From: Opitutaceae bacterium
Lineage (GTDB): Bacteria > Verrucomicrobiota > Verrucomicrobiia > Opitutales > Opitutaceae
Length of the DNA stretch: 33,860 nucleotides
Direction: 5' to 3'
NCBI GenBank assembly: GCA_028822375.1
Contig: JAPKDW010000016.1
Coordinates: forward strand, 1 to 33,860
Shown in pieces: positions 15,421-24,669 of the stretch. The position numbers and the translations under genes were made by a program. Position 1 is the stretch's first letter, and every line of letters starts with the position of its first letter. A model generated the notes under the pieces. It did not search any database. It worked only from the letters and a program-made list of their open reading frames with translations, and was not told the DNA's origin.

Positions 15421-17058
15421 ATGAAAATCGGCTTAGCCCAGATCAATACGACAGTCGGCGACCTTCAAGGCAACGAAGCGCGCATCATCGATGCCTACCG
15501 AACCTTGACCGCCCAGGGAGCCGATTACGTCGTATTTCCCGAGCTTGTCGTCACCGGCTATCCACCCAGAGACTTGCTCTTCAAGCGCAGTTTCGCGCCC
15601 GACAATGTCGCGACAGCCCAACGAATCGCGGCCCAATCTGGCGAGGTCCCTATGATATTCGGTTTCGTCGAACCCAACCCAAAGGATTTCGGCCGACAGT
15701 TTTTCAATTCAGCCGCAGTCTGCTTCGATGGAAAGATCCAGCATATCGGCCAAAAATGCCTACTACCCACCTACGACGTATTCGACGAAGATCGCTATTT
15801 CGAAGCAGCCTCATTGCCCTTAGTATTCGAATACAAAGGCAACAAAGTCGGCATCACCATCTGCGAAGACATTTGGACCACTCCGGACGTTGCGTCTCGC
15901 CCCCGCTACCGGTCCTCGCCAATCGAATACCTCAAAGAGCAAGCGCTCGATTTTCACGTCAATCTCTCGGCAAGCCCTTGGCACGTCGAAAAAACCGGAA
16001 CGCGGCGTAAACTGATTTCCGACATATCCGCTTCGCTTAATTGCCCAAGCGCTTACATAAACGCCGTCGGCGGAAACGATGAACTCATTTTCGACGGACG
16101 TAGTATGGTCGCCGATTCCCAAGGAAATATCCTGACCGGACTCGCTGGCTTCGCCGAGGAATGCCGCGTAGTCGATCTCGAATCCAAGACCGAACGTTCG
16201 CCCAGCTACGATCAATCCCAGATGCAGGATATCGAAGACGCTCTGGCGCTCGGACTTCGAGATTACGTTCACAAGAGCGGATTCAAAAAAGCTCTGATCG
16301 GCCTGAGCGGCGGTATCGATTCCGCGGTTACCGCAGCAATCGCGGTCAAAGCGCTCGGCAAAGAAAATGTGACCGGCATTGGTCTGCCTTCTGCCATCTC
16401 TTCCGATCACAGCAAAAACGACGCCGAAGATCTTGCGGCAAAGCTGGAAATCGCATTCCACATGATTCCCATTGCAGGAGTCGTCGAAGCTTCCGAAACC
16501 GCTCTCGCCCCCCTTTTCAAAGGCCTCCCCCTCGATGTCACCGAAGAGAACATACAAGCTCGATCCCGTGGTCTATTGCTCATGGCTCTCTCCAACAAAT
16601 TTGGCGCTCTCTTGCTCACTACCGGAAACAAAAGCGAACTATCCGTAGGCTACTGCACGCTCTACGGCGACATGTGCGGCGGGCTCGCCGTTATTTCCGA
16701 TCTTCCCAAAGTGATGGTTTTCGACTTGGCCCGACATATGAACCGCGACAGCGAGATCATTCCAGTCAACACCATCGAAAAACCTCCATCGGCGGAACTT
16801 CGTCCCGATCAAAAAGACGAGGATAGTCTCCCTCCTTACTATATTCTAGATGCCATATTAAAAGGCTATGTCGAAGAAGGTCTATCCACTCGGGAGATCA
16901 TAGCCCAAGGCTTCGATGCCGACGTAGTTAAAGACATAATACGTAAAGTAGATCTGAACGAATACAAACGCAAGCAAGCCGCCCCCGGTCTTAAACTCAC
17001 TCCCCTCGCCTTCGGCGTCGGCCGCCGCATTCCAATCGTACAAAAATACGTTTCGTAG
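15421..17058 (+). CDS. nadE: Glutamine-dependent NAD+ synthetase
   Basis: A two-domain enzyme of 545 residues that amidates nicotinate adenine dinucleotide, the last step of NAD synthesis. The start is set at ATG 15421 ([14 protein letters not shown]), the first strand of the nitrilase fold; the preceding in-frame residues have no counterpart. The glutaminase domain carries the triad Glu41 ([13 protein letters not shown]), Lys112 ([14 protein letters not shown]) and Cys148 (GITICEDIW). The synthetase domain has the ATP-pyrophosphatase P-loop LSGGIDS (residues 295-301), [19 protein letters not shown] and the C-terminal [14 protein letters not shown] hairpin with GGCGC-AAA-GCGCC just after the stop is followed by no strong T run. 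Confidence 0.96.
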   Translation: MKIGLAQINTTVGDLQGNEARIIDAYRTLTAQGADYVVFPELVVTGYPPRDLLFKRSFAPDNVATAQRIAAQSGEVPMIFGFVEPNPKDFGRQFFNSAAVCFDGKIQHIGQKCLLPTYDVFDEDRYFEAASLPLVFEYKGNKVGITICEDIWTTPDVASRPRYRSSPIEYLKEQALDFHVNLSASPWHVEKTGTRRKLISDISASLNCPSAYINAVGGNDELIFDGRSMVADSQGNILTGLAGFAEECRVVDLESKTERSPSYDQSQMQDIEDALALGLRDYVHKSGFKKALIGLSGGIDSAVTAAIAVKALGKENVTGIGLPSAISSDHSKNDAEDLAAKLEIAFHMIPIAGVVEASETALAPLFKGLPLDVTEENIQARSRGLLLMALSNKFGALLLTTGNKSELSVGYCTLYGDMCGGLAVISDLPKVMVFDLARHMNRDSEIIPVNTIEKPPSAELRPDQKDEDSLPPYYILDAILKGYVEEGLSTREIIAQGFDADVVKDIIRKVDLNEYKRKQAAPGLKLTPLAFGVGRRIPIVQKYVS

Positions 17059-17076
17059 GCGCAAAGCGCCGACGAA

Positions 17077-17171
17077 GGGATTTAGGTGTTTAGTTATTTA
17101 GAGGATTAGGAATTGCCAAAAATCCAGTATCCTAAAGACCTTCTCCCCTACAACCTAAAAACCTTCTCCCA
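17077..17171 (+). repeat. Leader repeat ending at the hemL start codon
   Basis: This ~95-bp AT-rich stretch resembles 23239-23333 before hflX. Both have a left part with TTAGG-TGT-TTAG, a central CCAAAAAT or CAAAAAT, CCTAAA-CC-CTT, ACA(A/G)CCTAA, then (A)CTTC(T)CCC and a few bases before ATG. Each ends exactly at its start codon. The halves are weak inverted repeats of each other. The alignment was made by eye. Confidence 0.5.
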
Positions 17172-18449
17172 ATGACCACATCATCCGAACTTTTTCAACG
17201 TGCCCAGAAACTCATGCCCGGCGGCGTGAATTCACCCGTCCGAGCTTTTCGCTCAGTAGGTGGCGCTCCATTCTTCACGAAGAGCGCCAAGGGCGCCACG
17301 CTCACTACTGTAGACGATCAAGAGCTGATCGATTTCGTCTGTACCTGGGGTCCCGCGATTCACGGGCACAATAACGAGACTATCCGAGCAGCAATCGCCG
17401 AAGCCCTCGACAAAGGCACCAGTTTCGGAACGCCCAATCCTTACGAGATCGAGATGGCAGAGCTCATTATCGAGCTCGTCCCGTCCGTCGAAAAAGTCCG
17501 CATGGTCAATAGTGGTACGGAAGCTACCATGACGGCAATTCGACTTGCCCGCGGCTACACGAAGCGAGACAAAATCATCAAATTCGCCGGCTGTTATCAC
17601 GGCCACGTCGATTCCCTACTCATCAAAGCCGGCTCTGGGGCCCTCACCCTCGGCAACCCCGACAGCGCAGGTATTCCAGAAAGCTTCGCCGCAGAGACGA
17701 TCGTTCTTCCATTCAACGACATCGAAGCCCTTGAAAACGCTTTCGCCACTTATAGCGATGAACTCGCCAGCGTCATCCTCGAACCCTACCCCGCCAATGT
17801 TGGCCTTATTTTCCCGAAAGCAGGCTACTTACAACAGTTACGAGAGCTTTGTACCAAACACGGAACAGTCCTGATCTTCGACGAAGTCATGACCGGATTC
17901 CGCGTCACCGCTGGCGGCGTCCAGCAACGTGAACGAATCACTCCGGATTTAACCGCGCTCGGAAAGATCATCGGTGGCGGACTACCCGTCGGAGCCCTTG
18001 GCGGCAAAGCCGAAATAATGGACTACCTGGCGCCACTCGGCCCCGTCTATCAAGCAGGTACGCTAAGCGGCAATCCACTCGCGATGGCGGCAGGAATCGC
18101 TTCCTTAAAAATGCTCAGAGACGGCGACGTCTACCAACGTTTGGAACGCATGGGCGAACAGGTTCGCAAAGCGATTCAAACGGCATCCAACGAAAGCGGC
18201 ATTCCGCTTCAGATCCCGCAAGTCGCCTCTATGTTTTGCATCTACTTCAGCGAGAAGCCCGTCGAGAATCTCGACGACGCCATCGCCACGAACACCGATC
18301 GCTTCAGCCAGTTTTTCCACACCTGCCTAGAAAACGGAGTCTACATTCCGCCGTCGAAATACGAAGCCAACTTCATTTCCACCGCTCACGAGCAAGGCGC
18401 CATTGATCAAGCCTGCGACGTGATGGTTAAAGCGATACACTCGCTCTAA
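17172..18449 (+). CDS. hemL: Glutamate-1-semialdehyde 2,1-aminomutase
   Basis: A PLP enzyme of 425 residues making 5-aminolevulinate in the C5 route to tetrapyrroles. The Schiff-base lysine is Lys265 in [13 protein letters not shown]. Asp237 in [11 protein letters not shown] contacts the PLP ring. [42 protein letters not shown] and QAGTLSGNP are standard HemL motifs. The usual EPVAGNMG segment is EPYPANVG here, a conservative variant. The stop codon TAA lies inside the boundary sequence CTCTAAGAGA of the repeat element that follows, so the element abuts or defines the gene's end. A similar leader repeat precedes this gene and hflX. Confidence 0.96.
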   Translation: MTTSSELFQRAQKLMPGGVNSPVRAFRSVGGAPFFTKSAKGATLTTVDDQELIDFVCTWGPAIHGHNNETIRAAIAEALDKGTSFGTPNPYEIEMAELIIELVPSVEKVRMVNSGTEATMTAIRLARGYTKRDKIIKFAGCYHGHVDSLLIKAGSGALTLGNPDSAGIPESFAAETIVLPFNDIEALENAFATYSDELASVILEPYPANVGLIFPKAGYLQQLRELCTKHGTVLIFDEVMTGFRVTAGGVQQRERITPDLTALGKIIGGGLPVGALGGKAEIMDYLAPLGPVYQAGTLSGNPLAMAAGIASLKMLRDGDVYQRLERMGEQVRKAIQTASNESGIPLQIPQVASMFCIYFSEKPVENLDDAIATNTDRFSQFFHTCLENGVYIPPSKYEANFISTAHEQGAIDQACDVMVKAIHSL

Positions 18450-18628
18450 GAGACTGTTTAATAAGTCGAATGAACACTACAATTGAAACGCAATACGGTA
18501 AATTCTGATAGTTCGGTTTTGTAGGTCGTCTCGCTGAGGCGACACGCTTGCAGGGCTGGCGGGTCAGCGACCCGCCCTACAATTAATCTGCTCGAAGAAA
18601 CACTGACTTATTTACCAATCTCTAAGAG
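18444..18628. mobile_element. MITE-like palindromic element, unit 1
   Basis: The left boundary CTCTAAGAGA at 18444-18453 runs into AGAGACTGTTTAATAAGTCGAATG (18449-18472). The right end CACTGACTTATT ... CTCTAAGAG is at 18601-18628. The interior has a REP-type double hairpin at 18519-18583: GTCGTCTC/GAGGCGAC, then GGCGGGTC-AGC-GACCCGCC, bracketed by GTAGG/CCTAC. No coding potential. It shares the boundary CTCTAAGAG with unit 2. Confidence 0.75.
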
Positions 18629-18771
18629 CCTGTTTAATAAGTCAGTGTAGGAGCGGGTTTATCCCGCGATTTTTCATTTTTATTGCATAGACGCGGATTA
18701 TCGCGGGGTAAACCCGCTCCTACAATTAGGCAGCGGAGAAACATTCGACTTATTAAACAGTCTCTAAGAGA
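18620..18771. mobile_element. MITE-like palindromic element, unit 2
   Basis: The element runs from CTCTAAGAG (18620-18628) to CTCTAAGAGA (18762-18771). The right terminal repeat at 18742-18765 is a perfect 24-bp inverse of the left end of unit 1 (18449-18472). The interior is one long hairpin: 18647-18670 pairs with 18700-18723 over 24 positions with one mismatch, its arm beginning GTAGGAGCGGGTTTATCCCG. The loop contains TTTTTCATTTTTAT. The flank TCCTACAATTAGGCAGCGG is shared with 31.65 kb. Confidence 0.8.
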
Positions 18772-18854
18772 ATCTTCAACTTGCGACCCGTGCGAGAGTC
18801 GCAAGGCATTTCATGCCGCGTTCGAATCAGTTCCGAACAACGGCACTCCTAGAA

Positions 18855-19688
18855 TCAGTCGTCGTCTAGGCGTTGCGCTTTACTGTCATGCTTCTTTTTC
18901 AAGAAGGCTGATACGACAATCGCCACCTCGTACAAGATCCACAGCGGCCCCGCCAAGGCAATCTGAGTTACCGGCTCAGGCGGCGTCAATATCGCCGCCA
19001 AAACCACGATGCTCAGAACGATGTAGCGGCGATACTGCCGCAACTGATCAGGTGTCACCACGCCGATCTGCACGAGCACGATAATTGCTAAAGGCATCTG
19101 AAAAGCGATGCCGAGGCCCAATATCGTGAAAGTGAGAAAGCTGAAGTAGTTGCTCGTCGTCCACAGCATCTGAAACCCGAGCAACTGATTGAACCAGATG
19201 ACCGCCGTTATCGTACGAGGGAGCAAAATGTAATACCCGAATGAACATCCCAACAAAAAGAGAAACAGCACAGCGAACGACCCGGGAATCAAAATCTTCT
19301 TCTCCCGCTTGGTCAAAGCTGGCGCAAGGAACTTGCCAACGTAGTATACAATAAATGGCGACGCCACCATCAGCCCAATAATCACGCCAATCAACAGCAT
19401 CGCCATGAAAACGCCGGTGATATTGTAGGTAACCAATCCTCCGAAGACCCTCATCTGCTCAGCCTCGGTCAGGTGGGAATAATTCGCCTTAAGCGGAGCC
19501 AGCAACAGGTCCTTCACCTCGACGATAAAAACCATCGACGTTATGAATGCTGTTAAAAAAATGGCCAGCGGCTTGATGATTGACCAACGCAATTCCTCCA
19601 AGTGGTCCAGAAATCCCATTTGCTTTGGATCACTCGCCCATTCTGGCTCGTCGTCATCATCTTCGTTGTATGGCTCTATATCGCTCAT
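18855..19688 (-). CDS. tatC: Sec-independent translocase subunit TatC
   Basis: The multi-spanning TatC core of the twin-arginine translocon, 277 residues. The family signature MGFLDHLEELRWSIIKP is at about residues 24-40, with the conserved Glu pair in HLEELR that helps bind the signal peptide. Six membrane helices can be read: LAIFLTAFITSMVF; VFMAMLLIGVIIGLMVASPFIVYYV; FAVLFLFLLGCSFGYYI; FLTFTILGLGIAF; IIVLVQIGVV; YIVLSIVVLAAIL. An acidic extension (EDDDDEPE) precedes the core, and the tail is charged. No tatA or tatB adjoins it. Two Tat substrates are encoded further along the window. Confidence 0.96.
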   Translation of the reverse strand: MSDIEPYNEDDDDEPEWASDPKQMGFLDHLEELRWSIIKPLAIFLTAFITSMVFIVEVKDLLLAPLKANYSHLTEAEQMRVFGGLVTYNITGVFMAMLLIGVIIGLMVASPFIVYYVGKFLAPALTKREKKILIPGSFAVLFLFLLGCSFGYYILLPRTITAVIWFNQLLGFQMLWTTSNYFSFLTFTILGLGIAFQMPLAIIVLVQIGVVTPDQLRQYRRYIVLSIVVLAAILTPPEPVTQIALAGPLWILYEVAIVVSAFLKKKHDSKAQRLDDD

Positions 19689-19828
19689 TCGGAATTCGAA
19701 AAACTGTTACATGAACAAGTGATCAGGATCCCGCAATACCAATTTGCACCTCTATCGAGAAGCTTGCTTACTCTTATTACAGAGCGCGATTAAGCCTTCT
19801 CTTCCCTGTTTTCATTTTATCATTCCCG

Positions 19829-19856
19829 TTGACAGACGCCCATCTCTTCTTATGAG
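19829..19856 (+). promoter_or_regulatory. Probable sigma-70 type promoter of ppdK
   Basis: A consensus -35 TTGACA (19829-19834) and a -10-like TATGAG (19851-19856) are separated by 16 bp. They would start transcription near 19863, giving a leader of about 70 nt. The -10 region lies in a partial dyad: CTTAT and ATAAG flank AGGAA-CCCT-TTTCCT, a possible operator or leader hairpin. Inferred from sequence only. Confidence 0.55.
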
Positions 19857-19932
19857 GAACCCTTTTCCTGGGGGAATAAGAGAATTTTTCGACGCCCCTA
19901 ATACATCGCAAATCCATATTAGCTAATTAAGG

Positions 19933-22692
19933 ATGCCATCAAAAACAACTGCGAAGAAAGCAAAGAAGGTCGCAAATAAACGCGCCCCCAAGGCAATTAA
20001 ATACGTTTACTCGTTCGGTAAGAAAACCGACGGTGACTCGAAAATGAAAAACTTGCTTGGCGGCAAGGGAGCTAATCTCGCGGAGATGGCCAGAATTGGT
20101 CTTCCCGTTCCTGGTGGCTTCACAATCACGACAGACGTCTGCGTAGAATACTACGACAACGGACGCGTTTACCCAGCTGCCCTCAAGGGTCAGGTCGCTG
20201 ACGCGATCAAGATCTGCGAAAAGGAAAGCGGCAAAAAATTCGGCAACCAAAAGAACCCACTTCTTTTCTCGGTTCGCTCAGGCGCTCGCGAGTCGATGCC
20301 AGGCATGATGGATACCATCCTCAACCTCGGCCTTAACGACAAGACCGTCGAAGCTCTCAAGGCTCAATCCGGCAACGGCCGTTTCGCTTACGATTGCTAC
20401 CGTCGCTTCGTTCAAATGTACGGAGACGTCGTAATGGGCGTTCAAGCTCGCACTGAAAACGAGTCTTGCCCATTCGAACTCGCGCTTCACGACGTGAAGG
20501 TAGAAGTTGGCGTCACAGTCGACTCCGACCTCACTGAAGAAAACAACAGGGAAGTCATCAAACGCTTCCAAGCTCTCATCAAAGATCGTACCGGCGGAGC
20601 ATTCCCTCAGGACGTGAACGAGCAGCTCGACGGCGCAGTTAGCGCGGTTTTCAATTCATGGCAGAACGAGCGCGCGACACTCTACCGCCAGAAGTACGGC
20701 ATCCCTGCAGCATGGGGTACAGCGGTAAATGTTCAGTTGATGGTTTTCGGTAACCTAGGCGACACTTCCGGAACGGGCGTTGCATTCACTCGCGACCCTG
20801 CAAACGGCGAAAACGTATTCTACGGCGAATACCTCATCAACGCTCAGGGCGAAGATGTGGTAGCGGGCGTTCGTACTCCTTTCCCGATCGCGAATCTCGC
20901 AAACGATATGCCTAAGTCTTTTAAGGAGCTTTGCGTTGTTCGCAAGAAGCTCGAGAAGCACTTCGGCGATGTACAGGATTTCGAATTCACCATCGAAGAC
21001 GGAACGCTTTACATGCTTCAAACTCGCAACGGTAAGCGTACCGGCCTCGCGGCTGTTCGTATCGCTGTTGAAATGACGAAGCAGAAATTGATGACGCAGA
21101 AGGTTGCGGTTACGAAGATTCCTGCGGATCAGATCTCCAGCCTCCTCGTTCCTATTTTCGACACGAAGGCAATTAAGAGGGCAACGCTCATGGCAGTCGG
21201 TCTCCCTGCGGGTCCTGGCGCTGCATCCGGCAAGATCGTATTCAACGCTGTTGATGCGGAAGCCGAAGTAGCTAAGGGCAACTCAGTTGTCCTTTGCCGT
21301 GAAGAAACGTCTCCTGAAGATCTTCGTGGAATGATCGCTTCTGACGGTATCCTCACATCGCGTGGTGGTGTTTCGTCTCACGCAGCTCTCGTTGCTCGCC
21401 AAATGGGCAAAGTTTGTATCTGTGGCGCATCAGACATCCATATCGACTACGCTGCCGCTACGATCAGTGCCGGCAAAACTGTCCTGAAGGAAGGCGATTT
21501 CATCTCTATCGACGGAACGACTGGCGAAATCTTCGCAGGTAGTGTTGCGACAGCTCCTTCGGAAGTCTCTCAAGTCCTCGCGGGCAAGATGAAGCCTGAA
21601 AAGAGCTACACCTACCAAATGTTCGATCAGGTCATGAAGTGGTCTGACAAGTTCCGCACAATGGGTGTCCGCACAAACGCTGACTCTCCTGAGCAATCCA
21701 GGGCAGCTGTTGCTATGGGCGCGGAAGGTATCGGTCTTTGCCGCACGGAGCACATGTTCTTCGAAGGCGATCGTATCACCTACATGCGTGAAATGATCCT
21801 CGCTCCGACGGAAGCCGCTCGTAAAGCAGCTCTCAAGAAGCTTCTCCCATTCCAACGCAAGGACTTCAATGGTCTCTTCAAAGCAATGGAAGGCCGTCCG
21901 GTTACGATCCGCTTCCTCGATCCCCCATTGCATGAGTTTTTGCCTCACGACGACGCATCCCGTCGCAGTTTGGCAGAACACTTGAATGTGGCTCCTGAAG
22001 TTATCAGCGAACGCGTTCACGCTCTCCACGAAGAGAACCCAATGTTGGGTCACCGTGGTTGCCGTCTCGGAATTTCGTATCCAGAAATCACCGAAATGCA
22101 GGCTCGCGCAGTCTTCGAAGCCGCCGCTCAAGTGCTCAAACTTAAGTCTAAGATCAAGGTTAAGCCAGAGATCATGATTCCTCTCGTAGGATTCAAGGAC
22201 GAGCTCGACAACCAAGTGGCAATCGTTCACCGCGTTGCAGAAGAAGTTCAATCAGCCAAGGGCGTTAAGATTGACTACCTCGTAGGTACGATGCTCGAAG
22301 TGCCTCGCGCTTGCGTGACTTCTGCCGAAATCGCAAAGACCGCTCAGTTCTTCAGCTTCGGCACCAACGACTTGACCCAAACGACAATGGGAATGAGCCG
22401 TGATGACGCCGGCAGCTTCCTCGGCAAGTACAAGGATCTCGACATCCTCCCGCAAAATCCATTCGCAACGCTCGATCAAGAAGGCGTTGGCGCATTGCTT
22501 AAGATGGGCGTAAACGGTGGTCGCTCGACTAACCCGAACATCAAGCTTGGCATCTGTGGCGAACACGGTGGTGACCCGGCTTCTATTAAGTTCTGCCACG
22601 ATGCTGGCCTTTCTTACGTGAGCTGCTCGCCAAACCGCGTTCCCGTCGCTCGCCTGTCCGCTGCTCAAGCAGCGATCGCAGCCGGCGCGTAA
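19933..22692 (+). CDS. ppdK: Pyruvate, phosphate dikinase
   Basis: A 919-residue enzyme interconverting pyruvate + ATP + Pi with PEP + AMP + PPi. The N-terminal nucleotide-grasp domain contains [22 protein letters not shown] and [21 protein letters not shown]. The swivelling phosphohistidine domain has catalytic His483 in [12 protein letters not shown]. The C-terminal PEP/pyruvate barrel has [26 protein letters not shown] and the acid-base Cys875 in [10 protein letters not shown]. Residues 1-22 are an unusual Lys/Ala-rich extension before KYVYSFG, where most homologues begin. Codon choice differs from neighbours (Lys mostly AAG, Arg CGC/CGT, Pro CCT/CCA), as expected for a highly expressed gene. 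A strong promoter-like sequence and terminator flank it as a single unit. Confidence 0.97.
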   Translation: MPSKTTAKKAKKVANKRAPKAIKYVYSFGKKTDGDSKMKNLLGGKGANLAEMARIGLPVPGGFTITTDVCVEYYDNGRVYPAALKGQVADAIKICEKESGKKFGNQKNPLLFSVRSGARESMPGMMDTILNLGLNDKTVEALKAQSGNGRFAYDCYRRFVQMYGDVVMGVQARTENESCPFELALHDVKVEVGVTVDSDLTEENNREVIKRFQALIKDRTGGAFPQDVNEQLDGAVSAVFNSWQNERATLYRQKYGIPAAWGTAVNVQLMVFGNLGDTSGTGVAFTRDPANGENVFYGEYLINAQGEDVVAGVRTPFPIANLANDMPKSFKELCVVRKKLEKHFGDVQDFEFTIEDGTLYMLQTRNGKRTGLAAVRIAVEMTKQKLMTQKVAVTKIPADQISSLLVPIFDTKAIKRATLMAVGLPAGPGAASGKIVFNAVDAEAEVAKGNSVVLCREETSPEDLRGMIASDGILTSRGGVSSHAALVARQMGKVCICGASDIHIDYAAATISAGKTVLKEGDFISIDGTTGEIFAGSVATAPSEVSQVLAGKMKPEKSYTYQMFDQVMKWSDKFRTMGVRTNADSPEQSRAAVAMGAEGIGLCRTEHMFFEGDRITYMREMILAPTEAARKAALKKLLPFQRKDFNGLFKAMEGRPVTIRFLDPPLHEFLPHDDASRRSLAEHLNVAPEVISERVHALHEENPMLGHRGCRLGISYPEITEMQARAVFEAAAQVLKLKSKIKVKPEIMIPLVGFKDELDNQVAIVHRVAEEVQSAKGVKIDYLVGTMLEVPRACVTSAEIAKTAQFFSFGTNDLTQTTMGMSRDDAGSFLGKYKDLDILPQNPFATLDQEGVGALLKMGVNGGRSTNPNIKLGICGEHGGDPASIKFCHDAGLSYVSCSPNRVPVARLSAAQAAIAAGA

Positions 22693-22725
22693 ACAATGCG
22701 TATCCGAAAAAGCCTTTAGCTAACC

Positions 22726-22760
22726 AGCCCTGCTCCCTTCATGGGAGCAGGGCTTTTTTT
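22726..22760 (+). terminator. Rho-independent terminator of ppdK
   Basis: AGCCCTGCTCCC and GGGAGCAGGGCT form a perfect 12-bp stem with loop TTCAT, followed by seven T residues. It lies 33 bp after the stop codon. Confidence 0.96.
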
Positions 22761-22835
22761 GCCAAGCTTGTTTCCAGGTAGCATCGAAAACCATATCCAA
22801 CGCAATAATCGTCAACCCAAATAACAACCCTCGGC

Positions 22836-23159
22836 TTGTCGGCGCTCCAAACGTCAATTGATCGCCAAGAAACGAGACAAACGATAACGGTCGTATTCTC
22901 ACGGTCGCCGATCGAAATCACACTCGAATCTAGCCCTGATATGCTCAAGTGGAAACCTGTCGCAGGATTGGAACCAATCGATACTGAAGGCAATCGGTAC
23001 ACGTACCCGCTCCCCAATACGGGTGCGATTATTTCTGTCACCTCATATTCCACAACGGTAACTTGGTATGGTTGCTCGTCCCTACCAGGTGACAGAAATA
23101 ATAGCACCCTCCCCAACACGCAAAACTGCTTCTTTCGCATCGTAGGAATATTCCACTAG
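22836..23159 (+). pseudogene. Fragment of secreted-protein C-terminus, interrupted in frame by a palindromic element
   Basis: An open frame of about 107 codons beginning at a TTG, with no convincing start; the frame is open only from 22809. It contains IEITLESSPDMLKWKPVAG and, 40 residues later, CFFRIVG. This resembles the short C-terminal motif (ESS-x-D-L/M-x-x-W ... FFR) that ends many large Verrucomicrobiota surface proteins. The intervening 33 codons are a palindromic element bounded by a 12-bp direct repeat (separate entry). Removing it would join TYPLPNT directly to QNCFFRI. With no start, signal peptide or upstream domain, it is most likely the remnant 3' end of a larger gene. The opposite-strand frame overlaps the ppdK terminator and is less likely. 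Confidence 0.5.
23010..23120. repeat. In-frame palindromic element with flanking direct repeat
   Basis: The inverted repeat arms 23021-23043 (GGGTGCGATTATTTCTGTCACCT in sense, split here as GGGTGCGATTATT-TCTGTCACCT) and 23087-23109 match at 22 of 23 positions around a 43-bp spacer. The pair is enclosed by a direct repeat, CTCCCCAATACG (23010-23021) and CTCCCCAACACG (23109-23120), 11 of 12 identical with a period of 99 bp, exactly 33 codons. This is the structure of a small palindromic or MITE-like insertion of about 87 bp with a 12-bp target duplication. Confidence 0.85.
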
Positions 23160-23238
23160 AGAGCAATTGTGACTACTCTCCACCGATTCTTGAAATCACT
23201 TTCTATTTGCCATTCTGGCACACGGAGCTTCGCTCGGC

Positions 23239-23333
23239 GCTTAGGCTGTAGGCGTTTAGGAATTTTGATTTCGAAGAGTCTCAAAAATATCCCTAAATCC
23301 CTTAACACCCACAGCCTAACAATCTTCCCAAAA
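23239..23333 (+). repeat. Leader repeat ending at the hflX start codon
   Basis: The inverted repeat arms TTAGGCTGTAGGCGTTTAGG (23241-23260) and the inverse at 23300-23319 match at 17 of 20 positions, separated by 39 bp. The second arm is followed by CAATCTTCCCAAAA and the ATG. The whole stretch resembles, by eye, the equal-length leader of hemL at 17077-17171. Confidence 0.55.
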
Positions 23334-24614
23334 ATGTTCGACCTCGAAGAAAACCGAAAGAAAGTTCAAAACGCCCTCCTCGTTGGCATTCAACAGCCGA
23401 GGATGACGCGCCAGGAATCCGAATACCTTCTAGAGGAACTCACCGAGCTCACGCGCAATCTCGACATTCCCATCGCAGAGCGGATGATCGTGAACCTGAG
23501 AAAGCCAACGCCTGCCTTCTTGGTCGGCAAAGGCAAACTCGAGGAAATCATAGATCTCGTCCACGAGAAAAACATCGACGTTATTATCTTCGATGAAGAG
23601 CTCTCGCCCGCCCAACAACGCAACTGGGAGCGTGAATCGAAAATCTGCGTCATCGACCGACAAGAGATCATTATCGATATCTTTTCCGAACGAGCTCATA
23701 CCAAAGAAGCCTCGCTTCAAGTTTCCTTGGCGCGGATGGAATACTCCCTGCCCCGCCTTACCCGAGCATGGACCCATCTAAGCCGCCAACGCGGTGGAGG
23801 AACCGGAGCGCGTGGCCAAGGCGAAACACAGCTCGAGGCCGATCGTCGAATGATCAACGACCGCATTTCCAATGTAAAAAAGGAACTCAAAGAGGTCATT
23901 AAACACCGGCTTGTCCAACGAGCCAAGCGTCTCCGAAAACCCGTTCCAACTGTATCCATTGTAGGATATACAAACGCCGGAAAGTCATCGCTTCTCAACG
24001 CGCTGACCCATTCAGACGCGCTTGCGGCCGACAAGCTTTTCGCGACACTCGACCCTACCACTCGTCGACTCGATCTTGACAAAAGCCAACACGTTTTACT
24101 CACCGACACCGTAGGGTTCGTTCGCCGCCTCCCCCACAGACTGGTTGACGCATTCAAAGCCACTCTAGAAGAAGCGGTCGTCGCCGATCTTTTGATACAT
24201 TTGATCGACGTTTCCAATCCGGAATTCGAAACTCACTTCGAGACCACAAAAAAAGTCCTCGAAGAAATCGGAGCCAACGAAAACCCAACCCTAATCGTTT
24301 TCAACAAAGTCGATCTCCTGGAAGATACCGAGATAATCGAGCGCCTAAGCCTGCTCCACGAAGACGCGCTCTTCATTAGCGCAGAAAGCGGCGATGGACT
24401 CCAGGCTCTCAAAGATATTATCTCGGATCGGCTCAATGCCCAACTCCGTTCTACCAAACTGGTAATTCCCCACGATCGCTACGACATCATCTCAAAACTC
24501 CACACAAGCGGCGGAATTCGTCATCAAACAACGGAAGACGACGGAGTCCACATCGAAGGCCTATTCTCCGAAAGCCTCAAAGGAATCCTAACACCATTCA
24601 TCATAGAGGTTTAG
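23334..24614 (+). CDS. hflX: Ribosome-associated GTPase HflX
   Basis: A 426-residue GTPase that splits or rescues stalled ribosomes and associates with the 50S subunit. The start is set at ATG 23334 (MFDLEENRKKVQNALLVGIQ); the longer in-frame reading would translate the palindromic leader. The N-terminal HflX domain contains TPAFLVGKGKLEEI and IIFDEELSPAQQRNWE. The linker has the diagnostic SRQRGGGTGARGQGETQLE. The G domain has G1 GYTNAGKSSLLNAL (about residues 210-223), the G3 DTVGFVRRLPHRL and G4 FNKVDLL. The C-terminal region is intact. A small-domain variant or paralogue is unlikely given full-length conservation. Confidence 0.95.
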   Translation: MFDLEENRKKVQNALLVGIQQPRMTRQESEYLLEELTELTRNLDIPIAERMIVNLRKPTPAFLVGKGKLEEIIDLVHEKNIDVIIFDEELSPAQQRNWERESKICVIDRQEIIIDIFSERAHTKEASLQVSLARMEYSLPRLTRAWTHLSRQRGGGTGARGQGETQLEADRRMINDRISNVKKELKEVIKHRLVQRAKRLRKPVPTVSIVGYTNAGKSSLLNALTHSDALAADKLFATLDPTTRRLDLDKSQHVLLTDTVGFVRRLPHRLVDAFKATLEEAVVADLLIHLIDVSNPEFETHFETTKKVLEEIGANENPTLIVFNKVDLLEDTEIIERLSLLHEDALFISAESGDGLQALKDIISDRLNAQLRSTKLVIPHDRYDIISKLHTSGGIRHQTTEDDGVHIEGLFSESLKGILTPFIIEV

Positions 24615-24669
24615 AAACGTAAACATTGCAGCATCATCAATTTCAATCGAACGAAACCTTTAGCTCACC

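Noticed and set aside
18444-18771. CRISPR array in the repeat-rich region after hemL
   Set aside because: The repeats are inverted and only two units of different length exist; there are no regular spacers and no cas genes.
21430-22251. 273-codon minus-strand frame inside ppdK
   Set aside because: Opposite a full-length, fully conserved dikinase; shadow frame.
22739-23140. 133-codon minus-strand frame between ppdK and hflX
   Set aside because: It overlaps the ppdK terminator and owes part of its length to the palindromic element; the plus-strand frame has the recognisable motif.
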